Shown here: piece after piece, positions 35,070 through 45,863 of the stretch | Position numbering within the stretch: the first letter of the stretch is position 1 | Layout of the letters: every line of letters begins with the position of its first letter | NCBI GenBank assembly: GCA_014529385.2 | Contig: CM043946.1 | Span: forward strand, 21,384,577 to 21,448,576 | Direction of reading: 5' to 3' | DNA: 64,000 nt | Origin: Adiantum capillus-veneris | Taxonomy: Eukaryota > Streptophyta > Polypodiopsida > Polypodiales > Pteridaceae | The notes under the pieces: model-generated | The model's input: only the letters and a program-made list of their open reading frames with translations | Database searches by the model: none | Told to the model about the DNA's origin: nothing | Position numbers and translations under genes: made by a program

Positions 35070-35527
35070 TGCAGTAGTAGATGCTTTTTTCTCTATCTCT
35101 ATCCTATCTATATAGCCACTATACTATCATTTTTCTTATGCAGTCTATAGCTCTATGTTATATAATTCTCTCTATACAATCATCTTTTACCTAAATAATA
35201 CTATGGTTGAGCATGAATGCTCAACGAGGGGTTGGGCAAAAAAAAAAAAAGGGGAAAAAAAGAGAAGAAAAAAAGAGAATGCTACCAGTGAAAGCGGATA
35301 TTGACAATGGATGGGGTATGGCTTTCAAGGGTCTAGGAGACCAGTTGTTAGTCATGGATGGATACAATTATTCATCAGAAAGGACTAAACAGGGTGCATC
35401 AGCCAAGAAAGCAGTAACATGGAAAATTCAATTGGTACCAGGTGGGTAAGTATTCAAGAGAGCCCTATTGTAGCACCACCTATAGCTAGAGGCATCAAAT
35501 ACCTCTAGCTTAAGGGGGAGGGCTATA

Positions 35528-37099
35528 TGATGCATGGCTTTTAGGACCCCTTCTGAAGATGCAATAAAGGCACAGTCAGTTGTTGGGGAGATGAGGATAC
35601 TCTACTCCAAGGGATCTCGAAAGAGAAGAAAAATCTACTTCACAAGCACCAAAGAGTAAAAAGTGCCATGGACAGAAGATACGTGGGAACGAGCTCTTAT
35701 GCATGTCTACAACCTATATCTTACAGAATAGCCCATTCTAGGTGTGAATTTCTAGTGAAATTTACACGAGGATGTTCGTGTGGACTCACAGCACAGCATA
35801 CACCGTTTTCACTTTTTTACCGACAGTAAATATTTTTTACCACAGTAAATATTTTTTACCTACAGTAAATATTTTTCACCTACATGGTAAATACAAATCA
35901 CTTTTTACCTACAGTAACTTTTTTTTACCCATGGTAAATATTTTTTACTGCACCATAAGTATTTGGTAGGTAACAGTTCACTGTTACTAGAAGCAGTGAT
36001 TGGGCATCAACAATGCAGTTACAGGAGGAGAAAAGGGGAAAATCTTATGGTAAAGGTGAGTCAACAGGGATAAAGACTTTTGGGTTGAAAAGAGACATGC
36101 TGATTTTTTCAAAGAACACATGTCAAAAGAAGCCATGGTTGAGGATTTTTTGAGAATTTGATATTCAGGAGGACCCAGCAGGTCCCCCCCTGACATGTGC
36201 AGAACCTCCAGTTTCAACAGCCACCTTACCTGCTCTTAAATTCTGGTCAAGGCCTTATCCCCATGTGTCACAATCAGAAAAATCAGCATTTACCCTCCCC
36301 TCTCACATCACTCTAGAGAATATCTTGATGGTGACATATCAGGTGACCTCAATCTGTTGACCACCCTAAGCAAAAAGTAACCCCAATCAGCGGATTTAAG
36401 CATGTTTATCCCTAATCCTAAACCCTCTCAGAAACCTATATAAGGAGGCCTTCTCTCACTCAAAACCAACACTTCACCCACTTCACCAAGCAACGAAGCT
36501 ATGACGACATTGCTCACAACGAGGAGCTATGGATGGAGCTCTACTCTCTCTCAGGCTCTCTCTCTTTCCCTCTAGTATGCTACATTACTAGCCCTAAAAC
36601 CTAAATAAGGAGTCTTCTCTCATGCTCCATGGCCACCATCCTCGCCATCATTCTCTAAGGTATTGATGTGTTGCTAGTAGGATCATACCTACTTGTTGGG
36701 TTGATTGTTTTTGACAAGGGATTATGCCATCCTTGGCTTGCTTCTCTATATCCTTGTTATGTATGATCAGATGCCGTTGTATTGTTAAGCTGATGTTGTG
36801 TATATATATGCTACATAAGGTCCCTAAGCTTCGTTTCTATGTGTTTTGCCATATGTTTTGATGCCATCATAATGCCAGAAGTCTCACTTGCCTATGTGCA
36901 CTATGTGTGAGGTCCCTAAACCTCTTAATTTAGGGTGGTGCCCCCTTTGTTTGTTCTTTGCTTGTTTGCATGAGGCGTGGTTTGTGGAGTGTGCACGAGT
37001 ACAGAGGCCACCCGATTGCACTGCTCTTTTTCCCGCTATCAATCATCAAGCAACATGTCAGCAAAAGTCAATAGAAATGGATCTTTGATAGTTTGGGCG
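35528..37099 (+). repeat. 3' LTR of the nested element
   Basis: Near-identical to 32091-33643. It carries one extra TACCACAGTAAATATTTTT-type unit near 35840, plus scattered single-base differences (GCATGTCTAC against GCATGCCTAC, GAGGCGTGG against GAGGCATGG). Confidence 0.92.
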
Positions 37100-38220
37100 T
37101 TGAGTTTCCTATAGTCAACACAAACTCTCTATTTTTCATTTTTTTGGGAACTACGACTATGGGAAACAGCCAATTGCTACTGGCCACCTCTGTGATAAAC
37201 CCAGCCTTGAGAAGATTGTCAATCTCCTCTATGACCTTCTTAGCATAGTTGGCGTTCATTCGGTATCTTTGCAGTCGTATTGGCCGAGCATCTGGCTTCA
37301 ATGGCATCCTATGCTGACATACATCAGGATCCACCCCTTTCAGGTTTGTGTGTTCCCAAGCAAATACGTCTTTGTAGTTTTGGAACATCCTGCGTGCGTT
37401 TTCCTTCATTATAGGATTGAGATGCTTATTGACCTTGATTATCTTAGGACTATCCTCCGAGCCTAGGTTCCATTCTTCCACTTCTTGGTCGTCTGGAAGC
37501 AACCAATTAGGCCCACCTTCTTTTTGTTTGGTCGATTCCTTAGCATAATCCCAGGATGGCCCATTCAGTTCTGAATCAGCATTCTGATCCACTGTGTGTT
37601 CTTCAGAATGTACTGGCTCCTCTACCATGCCAGTGTCAGCTGATTCCTCCAGTCTCCCAGTTAATTGAACTGATCTTTCCCCTGTGTTGATTTCAGTAAA
37701 CTGATCTAGGAATTTCTTTTTCTGCTTGTCGGCCTGCTCTTTATTCAGTAAAATTGCATTCAAGTCAATCTTTGCTAAAGGAAATATGTTCAGAGCTGCT
37801 AACATTCGTTCGATCTTCTTTGCCTTGTACTTTTGGCATAATTTCTTTGGCCTCAGCTCTTTTCTCCAGCTCCTAGTATTGTTCGTCTGGATCTGAATTT
37901 TGCCGTTGGCCCCTTCTATGGTTAAGGTTTGATTTGCATAGTCATGAACAACATGTGCTGTTCTCAACCATGGGTACTCTAGCAGCATCCCATATGCCCC
38001 TTGCACATCTAGAACTAAGAAGCTGGCTTTAAATTTTTCCCTGCCTACTCTTATCTGCATATTTTCAATCATGCCCGTAGCTTGTACTACTCTGTGATCT
38101 GCCATTTGCACTTTAAATGGTGCTAGCTTTAGATTCGTGATGCCCATTCTCTACTAGAGATGGACTCCCATTATATTGACTCCTGCTCCTCCATCCAAGA
38201 TAACACTTGAAAGAGGTTCC
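37100..38220 (-). pseudogene. Gypsy protease tail and RT N-terminal half
   Basis: 38154-38220 encodes the retropepsin active-site region VILDGGAGVNIMGVHL. Downstream, 37100-38147 gives the rest of the protease (GYPWL-like EYPWLRTAHVV), a long acidic linker, then KDVFAWEHTNLKGVDPDVCQ, KPDARPIRLQRYRMN, IDNLLKAGFITEV and FPIVVVPKK. VDYRKLNA is still legible in a neighbouring frame just before the nested element begins at 37099. One stop/frameshift separates protease from linker (~38150). Confidence 0.83.
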
Positions 38221-40334
38221 CATTGCTTTCGAAGCTTGTAGTCTACCTGAAAGAGTGGTACTTCATCATCTCGGACGGCCGTCAGGTCCACTATTCTAGC
38301 CTCCGCTTCAGCTTTCCTGCGCTGTCTAATGAATTTTGCCACTTCAAGCAATGTTTTTATAATATCTTCCAGCTCCACAATAAGCTTCTGAATTCTATCA
38401 CAGATCTTAACATGGATTCCTTCCTTCTCTTGATCAGACTGGTTGTCAGAGCTCGAAGAATTGGTTATATCTTCACACTGCCCTTCCTCCCTTGCAGTGC
38501 CTCCAATCCTTCCATCAACTCCCAGTTCACCAACCATTCCTTGTACCTCAGCCAGCATGGTCTCAGGTATGCCCGGTATTGACTTATCTTTCTCAGTTGA
38601 TTGGGCTGGTATCTTCTGAATGACTTAGGCTTCAGAACTTTCTGGCTGCTCTGGCAGCTTCTTGGCTAAATCCTCCGTGATTTTAGCCGCTAGTTCATCT
38701 ACCACCTTCTCTTTACCCTTGCCATTCATCTACCACCTTCTCTTTACCCTTGGCCTTCCAAAGCTCTCTTTGTTGAGCCCATTTGCTGCTGTCAGCAGTG
38801 ACTGGTTTTTCTGAAGTATCTGGAATTTCTTCAATTACCACGCCTTTGCTTCTTGTGACTGCCCGTACTGGGACTGGCTCTGGTGCCTTAGCCTCAGTAG
38901 AAGTAGGTGCAGGTGCATCTGGGCATTGAGTTGCACAATGCCCGTTCTTCCCACAAGTGTAGCAATTTAAACTCTGGCTCTGGAAGTTGCCACGCCCTCT
39001 GCCCCGGTTCGTACCTGCTTGGAATCGGCCGCGTCCTTGACCAATACACTGGTACCTGGTCTCTTCTCCTAAGAAGCTTTGGCGGGTTCTACTTTCACCG
39101 ATTCAGTATAGGCTACCACTGACAGGTCTTTTCCCTTCTTAAAGTGATGAAATCTGATACCACAATTGTTCCATAAATGAACAAAGGCCTTACAGTAAGT
39201 ACATTGTGGACACTCATTGGAGATATGGTCCTTGGATTTTCATTTCGAACACCAAGTCTCCATCTTTCGAACTGGTTGTCTAGTGTGGCTAATCTCGGCA
39301 ATCTGCCTAGCCATCTCTTCAATCTTCTTAGTCGACGATCCCTTCTTTGACTTATCCTTGGACCGTTCGTTAGAGCTGCTTTCAGAGCTTCTGGACACTT
39401 CACTGGAATCAGAACTCTCAGTAGCAGAGCTACTGCTACTGGATCTTCTTTTTTTATGGCTCTTTTCCTTCTTGGCCTTCTATTCCAGCTTCAGTGCTCG
39501 TTGTACCAGATCATTGGATTTCTTGGTTGGAGCTGGTATCTCCTACTCCCTAAGATTTTTGCTTCAAAAACCATTCAAAAACCATGCACACAATCGCTTC
39601 TCGGATGGCGGTTTCTATAACTGCCTGGTTAGCTCCTTGATTTTTTCCACATAACTTCGGACTAACAGATTCCGCTGCGTGATCTTATCTAGTTCACAGA
39701 GGATATCTTCATCACCTCTGTTGTCAGAATACTCCAGTCTGAATGCTTTAAGTAGTTTGTTGTAGGATCTAAGCTGACAAGCGGGGTAATGGTAATACCA
39801 CTTTGTCACTTCCTCCTTCAAGGTTTGCGGAAAGTATTCCCCCCAATCATCCTCATTTGGATCATCCTTCTTGCCTCCCTTGAATACTGGAAAAGAAATT
39901 TTCAGGGAAGATGTGTAATCATTCCGATTACCACTGGTTATGCCGCTTCTCTTCTTAGATTCTGAACAGCGCTTGGGAGTCTTCTTATAGTTGTCAGTAT
40001 CGGCATCCCAATCAATATTTGTTTCTGTCTCTGTGTCAGTGTCCTCTCTTGCTTGTCTTCAAGAAGTGTGGTGACTGCCTTTACTTCCCTTGGTACCCTC
40101 ATCCCCCTGCCTGGACCGAGAACTCTAGGCTTTTCGTGCTTCCCTTTCTGCCCGTCTTCGTCGAGAGTGACTGGAATGCTGTGAGTCCTACGTCTCATCA
40201 GCCTGACTATGCTCCTCCTGAGCCTCAGTGTCAGTCACCCTCTCTTGCTTAGGGTCAGACTCTCTTCCCGACTTCTCAGGAATAGGATCAACACGGATGG
40301 TGGATTTGCGGCCACGACTGGGTTTGGGTGCCAT
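38154..40334 (-). pseudogene. Gypsy gag, zinc knuckle and protease start
   Basis: Gag likely starts at ATG 40334 (MAPKPSRGRKSTIRVDPIPE), 80 bp inside the 5' LTR. Fragments in several frames follow: 39938-40198 (Lys/Arg-rich), 39615-39821 with the gag capsid signature EEVTKWYYHYPACQL and EDILCELDKITQRNLL. An intact CCHC knuckle at 38923-38964 reads CYTCGKNGHCATQC. A 31-bp tandem duplication (TTCATCTACCACCTTCTC..., ~38693-38754) adds a frameshift. 38154-38558 leads into the protease. Confidence 0.8.
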
Positions 40335-40413
40335 TGCTGTAACTGAAAACTTCCAACTGGGAGAAGACTATGCCAGTCAACGAGCTTCAGCTCTAGCCAC
40401 CGTGATCGCAAAA

Positions 40414-40898
40414 TGGAATTGGAGCTAATCTCTTGAGATAGCTAATTTCAGTGTTAGAAGATTTCAGCTACTGGTGATGTATTAGTTAGACAGTAGACTG
40501 GACAGAGGAACAGAAACTGAATTGGAATTTATCTACTGGAATAAGAACCACACTATGTACTGAGAATAATATTCAGATTTAGGGTACTGAATACAGAGTA
40601 AGTGTAACTGGAATATACTATCGTGATTGAAATTACGGATGAAAGATTACAAGGAGTATGATGTGGCTTATAAACAGAAAGATAGAGTACAACCGACAAC
40701 AACTGCCAATGATTGACAACTCAAGTACAAATGCCACCAAAATGCTTACCCGATTATGCGAACCCGATTACAATGTAATGGGCCTTATTTATATGCCTTG
40801 GGTTTACCATGGTAATTATCGTAGTAATTACTGACTGATTCATAGCCCGTCTCATAAGAGAGCGTTCCTACTTAGTGAAATTGTCTGAGCCGTCTACA
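40414..40898 (-). repeat. 5' LTR of the 16-kb gypsy element
   Basis: 485 bp, paired with 24755-25260. On the minus strand the sequence after the LTR reads TTTTGCGATCACGGTGGC. I cannot name the priming tRNA from it. Confidence 0.92.
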
Positions 40899-43800
40899 CT
40901 CTCCATCCGCTCGATCATACCTCAGAAGCCGACACCCACAGATTCTAGGGGGTGAAAAAATGACTAGTAACAAAGTACCAACCTACGAATAACAGTAAAA
41001 CATTGATATTTTGAAATGCGAACATCGAAGTTACTATTCAATATCAAAACAAAAAATAACATACCCCCTCTACATAGTCCTGAACAGTCGTGCAACTAGA
41101 CTCCGGCAGCTGTATGATATCCTCGACAAATGGAAATGAGCTCCCTTTGCCTTCGAAATGACAATGGACAGATATTATGCATGACATGTCATCACAACCA
41201 TGCCATCAACCAAAAGAAACTTGGTTGCCAAAAGAAATGCAGCATCCACAAGCTCACTATCCCATTGGTTCCATAAAGGAACCCCACTCGTGCTAGCTGC
41301 ATGTGGTCTAGTGTGTAAAGGGAAGGCCATGTACATCAAATGTATTCCACCCAATCTCAAGTTGGGGTTCATCTGACTTGTTTTTGCTAGAGAGCCCAAG
41401 AATCTACGTAGTGACTACATAGGACGGCATGCAATCTTTGTTAGCACTAAAATTGTGGACATAACTTTGAATGTAAATTAGCATGGCTCACCTGTCATTG
41501 CACAACACATCTAGAATAGCTTTTGCCAAGCATTTGACACTAGCATACACTGCAAGGTGGCGTGGCTCTACATGCATATCTGTATGCTCAACATAAGATC
41601 AAATATATCTTTCAAGAAATGCTAAAGAGAACAACACAACATTAATCATTTTCACATACTTGGAGGGTTTTCTCCCACCACTCTGGCCATGTCTGATAGA
41701 TCCTCTGCAGCCCTGCCATGTGATGGTGAACATGGAGGGGACTCCTGGATACCCCCTACTGGTCTTGGAGTGAAGGAAAGTGTCAATACATTGTGGCTCA
41801 TAGCACCAAGGCTATGAGCACTATCGCTGACTTCTGCAAAATTCTCCTCAACCACCTGCTCACTCTCACTATCACTGGAAGCAACAACTCTCTTCTTTCT
41901 CTTCCCACGTTGCCGATCAGCCAATGGTGCTTGTGGGTCTTTCTTTGAGGCCTGTTTCTTTTTGTATATATAATTAAAAAAGAATAGTTATTGTGCCCAT
42001 GTTGTATTGCTGCATGGCAAAGGTAAAAACTACACAGTATGATACCTATGTATAGCGCTTCCTCTTTGGGTGGGTACTCCTTGTCTGGGTAATCCAGCCA
42101 CCAAGGACATTTGAGCCACGATCCCTTTGGCCGCAAGTCGTCTATCCACGCATCAGGATATAAGCCCATCTCCTCTCTCTCCGACATGCACCATGCATCA
42201 CTGGGGTGCTCGGGAATGGGGAAGACAAGAGCATCTCTCCACCATCTACAAGACAGACCACAATGTTTTGAGCCACCGAGAACAAGATTAGTGTATCCTA
42301 CTACATTCTTAATTTGTCAATCAAAGATGTCAAACCTATACAACAAGCGTCGTGTCGTGCAAGAAAAGTGGGATTGCTCTTCGGGATCTTGTGTGGACTT
42401 GATCGTGCACTCCACTTCTTGAAGGATTTGTCAAAGTCCTTCTATCTGTATGTCTGTAATGTGTGGGCAAGTGTGCAACCATGCCTGTCTTCATCCTTCT
42501 CGTGTTAATTAGTAACATGATGATTCTCGCCCTCCATTTTCTCGGCCATCTCAAGCACTCTCCCGCAGCAAATAATAGGTCACAAGTTAGATTATCAACA
42601 AATTGCTAGTTTGTGCACATAATCACTAAATCTAACCTTTCCAATTGCCACCAATACACGTGATATCAAAGCCACTGGATCCAAGCCTTCTCCATCAATC
42701 CTATGTCATTCTCCTTCAAGGATGCATCACCACCTTGGAGCAAATCAATCAAGCGGCACTTCCTAGCAAAGAAAAATCGATACTTATTTTTCATTGCTAC
42801 ATAATCAAAAGAGAATGATTTAAATGACATTTACTTACTCTTTCGGGCTAATGCTTGCACCCGCAACCTCTACCACTCTCGAGGGTGTCATTTTGGTGGT
42901 CTTCTCGCCCAAACCTATAAATGATATACATTTTTTGAAAAAATTGTTGCCATTCTTTGGATTTTTAATGGTTGCTATCTCAAGTCCTTTGCGTGTGAAA
43001 TATTGCTCTGTTTGAGATAGCGCTAGATTGATGCTTTCCTCGTATGCGTCAGGTGCCAACTCGTAGTCAAAACTCCCTTTTGATGGCAGCCCTTCTGTTT
43101 TACTACTATACATAGCATCAAACTCTTCCTATCATTTGCCAAGGACACAATCAAAATACACATAATAATATTTCGCAATCAAACATATTCTCATTTAGCA
43201 TTGGTTTCAAGTGTACCTTCCAAATGAGTTGAGCAAGGACTGCCATTGGCAATTTTAGCCACTTTGATTTGTTTGGACTCCTAAAATTCAAAGGCCTTTC
43301 TGCTGCCAGACGTGCTCTTTCCGGAAATTTTTGCAGAAGTGAAGTAGGGTCCACCAACCCTAACTTTCTCATCATGAATATATCATGCGCAATTGTGTGA
43401 GGCACTGAAACCCTTGTGGCCATGTTTAACACTCGAATGTAATTTATATGGTCAAAAAAATAAGATGCATTTACATTCGCAAAAAAACAGTTGGACCTAC
43501 CTATTAATCATTCCCAAAACCAATAGAAACTTCGGTATCTCATGGGGTTGAAAATCAACAAGAACGCACTCCACCTTTGGTGCCTTTTCAATTGGGATGT
43601 CGTTCTTGTTCATCCACCGCATCCATGCCTCCAATCTGTGGTTTCCATCCCAAACCACAAAGTACCTCTCGATCATGTGACTAAGCTCGGGGATTTGATG
43701 AAGCTCCTCATCCAAATCATATGACATTGCAAGATCTCTCGAAGTGTGACCACGACGAGAAAATTGCTTATGATCCTTCCCAGGAATCCGTTCACTAACA

Positions 43801-44232
43801 ATAAATCTTGCCATGGTTGGTTGGTAGCTTTTGTTTGCGATGGAGAGTTGCAAATCCACCACATGGTCATCATGCGTGCGGATGGCATGGGTTTGAAAGA
43901 AGTCGACATAGAGGCAAGCGTGAAAGTTTTCCATCGTATGGAGCTCTATGAGAATCCACCCAGCCCAAAGAAATATGTTTGTCGACCACATTTTCAAACA
44001 CTTCATCTCTTACATCTTCAGTTGTAGTAACAATTTCCACACGATGACTCAATCCTCCACTTGATTGTGTTATTCCATCCACACTTGTTATGATGGACAA
44101 AATCCGATCTAGAGAACTCAAGGCTTGAGATTGTTTGCTCTCTTGAATGCATCCCGAAGGTACTTCTTGCGACGTAGTAACATAAATCTCATCCTCGACA
44201 CCATTATTTTTGGATTGATATCTCGTTCTCAT
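40899..44232 (-). pseudogene. ParB-like / N4-N6 DNA methyltransferase gene, N-terminal exons
   Basis: Spliced minus-strand gene, about nine exons here. Exon 1 (44232-43501) carries the ParB-like domain (RRGHTSRDLAMSYDLDEELH, YFVVWDGNHRLEAW, VECVLVDFQPHEIP) with one frameshift near 43910. Later exons: 43431-43217, 43128-42839, 42762-42637 (reads DGEGLDPVALISRVLVAIGK after a frameshift), 42567-42340 (stops), 42245-42046 (ALVFPIPEHPSDAWC, WIDDLRPKGSWLKCPWWLDY), 41951-41660 (Lys-rich, QRGKRKKRVVASSDSESEQ), 41579-41492, 41404-41065 and 40944 onward. Most junctions show GT/AG. Exon 41404-41065 holds WNQWDSELVDAAFLLA and FLLVDGMVVMTCHA, the middle of a permuted methyltransferase, with motif I downstream at 24520-24400. 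I could not find a DPPY-type motif IV. ParB-methyltransferase fusions are known in bacteria and phages. Confidence 0.7.
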
Positions 44233-44459
44233 ACTTGGGATAAAGAATTAGAGAAGATAGATATAAGTATGGCTTATGAGAAATTATAGCTAGGAGTTTG
44301 AGAAAGAAAAGTGAGCAAAAGAGAACTTGATATAGAGAAATCTGTGTACTACAAGAAAGTAGAGACGAGGAAAGATAGAGAAATGAAAAGAGTTTGTCAA
44401 TGCTCTTTATAAAGCTTTTAAACTTTATTAATTAAAATTATTTTTGTATTTAATTTTAA

Positions 44460-45470
44460 TTGAAATGTGTGTGTGTGTGTGAGAGAGAGAGAGAGGTGGG
44501 GAGGGTGTGTGTGTACGTACATGCGTGTGTGTGTATATGCGTCCATGTGTGTGCGTGTGCGTGTGCGTGTGTGTGTGTACCACACACAACATGCACACAC
44601 ATGCCAGTGCACGTTTGTATGTATCCACACACGCGCACGCCAATGCGTGTGTGTGTGTACACACACACGTGCTGCACACACACGCCAGCGCGTGTGTGTG
44701 TACACACAGGCGGCAGCCCACGTGGCCACGGAGCGGCCACGCAGGCCGCCTCGTGGCCACGTGGGTATCCATGTGTACCATCGATAACCGACGGTACACG
44801 TGGCATTCCATATGGCCACGCGGACTACCACATAGATAGCGCGCAGGCCACGTCACGTGCCACGTGTACTGTCGCCCAACGGCGATACACTTGGCACGCC
44901 ACGTGGCCTGCGCACTGTATGTGGGTCCGCGTGGCCACGAGGTGGCCTGCGTGGCCGCTCCAGGGCCACGTGGACTGCCGCATGTGTTCACACACACACA
45001 CACAGGGTAGCATGCACGTGTGTGTATGTGTGGACTACCGCTGGCCACGCATTGTCCAGGGGTGGACACACGCCTCCGTGTGGGGGCGTGTAGCCGTCCA
45101 TGGCCAACGCTGACGCGCTGGCCAAGGGTGCGTGGTTGTCCGCACACATAGGACCCCCCCCCCCATTACTAGCCGCCCGCACATAGGCCCCCCTCCCTTT
45201 ACCGGGCCCTGCATACAGGTCCCCCATCCCCGGTAGCGGTGCCGCCCCCGGTAGCGCCCATACACACGCCCTCACCCCCGGCAGCCCTCGCACACACGTC
45301 CCCCCCTTTCCTCGCCACCCGCATGGGGGGGGCGGGTGTGCTGTTGGCCGCACGTCCCTCCCACGATCGCTTCTTGCCCTCGACCACCAGCCCACCCTCC
45401 CCTCCCCCCCCCCCCCCCCCCCCCTCCCCCCCCCCCCCCAAACGGTCATCAGCACACCCGACCGTCACAC
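44460..45470. promoter_or_regulatory. GT/GC-rich spacer between divergent genes with a G-box cluster
   Basis: (GT)n and (AC)n runs at 44466-44710, then GC-rich DNA with CACGTG at 44666, 44719, 44758, 44797, 44854, 44861, 44900, 44967 and 45015, most inside GGCCACGTGG-like palindromes. 45150-45440 is rich in C homopolymers. It sits between the 5' ends of the methyltransferase (-) and transposase (+) genes. G-boxes bind plant bZIP and bHLH factors; a bidirectional promoter role is inference. The His/Thr- and Cys/Val-rich ORFs here are repeat artefacts. Confidence 0.5.
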
Positions 45471-45863
45471 GTCCCCCCTACACACAAACGTTCAAAAGAA
45501 AATTGTTAAAGAATTATTCGGATGAAGTTTTTTCTTTTATCCATTGCACTAGACTAGTATTCACGTGCTCACACAGTCACACACTCACACACAAATTTTT
45601 TTTTATTAAATATTTTGTATATTTTTTACATAAATTTATTAAAATAATAAAATATTATTAAATTTAAATTTATAACGGCTATATTATTAGACGTGAGTAT
45701 ATAAATAATTTGTTAGTTTATATAATGTGATCTTGTGCTTAATTATTTGTTTAGCTTATTATTATGGCTTGCTCTTAATTTTTCCTGAGTAAAGAGCTTT
45801 CTTATCCTTTTTACAATGGTAAATTTATAATAATTGAATCATTTCTTTTAGGATTAATTTCCA

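Larger units (their letters stand above)
32091..37099 (+). mobile_element. Young non-autonomous LTR retrotransposon nested in gypsy RT
   Basis: LTRs of 1553 and 1572 bp (32091-33643, 35528-37099) are nearly identical: I see about six substitutions and one ~20-bp repeat-unit difference. The 1.9-kb interior encodes a retropepsin-like protein but no RT, RNase H or integrase, so it must rely on another element. A G-rich polypurine tract (TAAGGGGGAGGGCTATA) precedes the 3' LTR. I see no clean target duplication, and host RT sequence is missing at the site, suggesting a deletion on insertion. Confidence 0.88.
24755..40898 (-). mobile_element. Ty3/gypsy LTR retrotransposon with an extra 3' ORF, inserted in the methyltransferase gene
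   Basis: LTRs of ~500 bp (24755-25260 and 40414-40898) run TGGAATTGGAGCT to GCCGTCTACA on the plus strand. CTCTC flanks both ends (24750-24754 and 40899-40903), a 5-bp target duplication. Minus-strand order is gag, zinc knuckle, protease, RT, RNase H, integrase, then about 4 kb of additional sense ORFs before the 3' LTR. RT is split by the nested element 32091-37099. After removing the element and one CTCTC, the methyltransferase frame reads straight through. The LTRs differ at many sites, so the insertion is older than the nested one. Confidence 0.93.

Noticed and set aside
39217-39654. 145-codon Leu/Ser-rich plus-strand ORF
   Set aside because: Antisense to the gypsy gag. It looks membrane-like only because it is the reverse of an acidic/Lys-rich coding region.
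44418-45468. Several overlapping ORFs of 80-239 codons on both strands in the GT/GC-rich spacer
   Set aside because: They are His-Thr, Cys-Val, Pro or Gly runs translated from (GT)n, (AC)n and C-homopolymer DNA, open on both strands in several frames at once. No domain.
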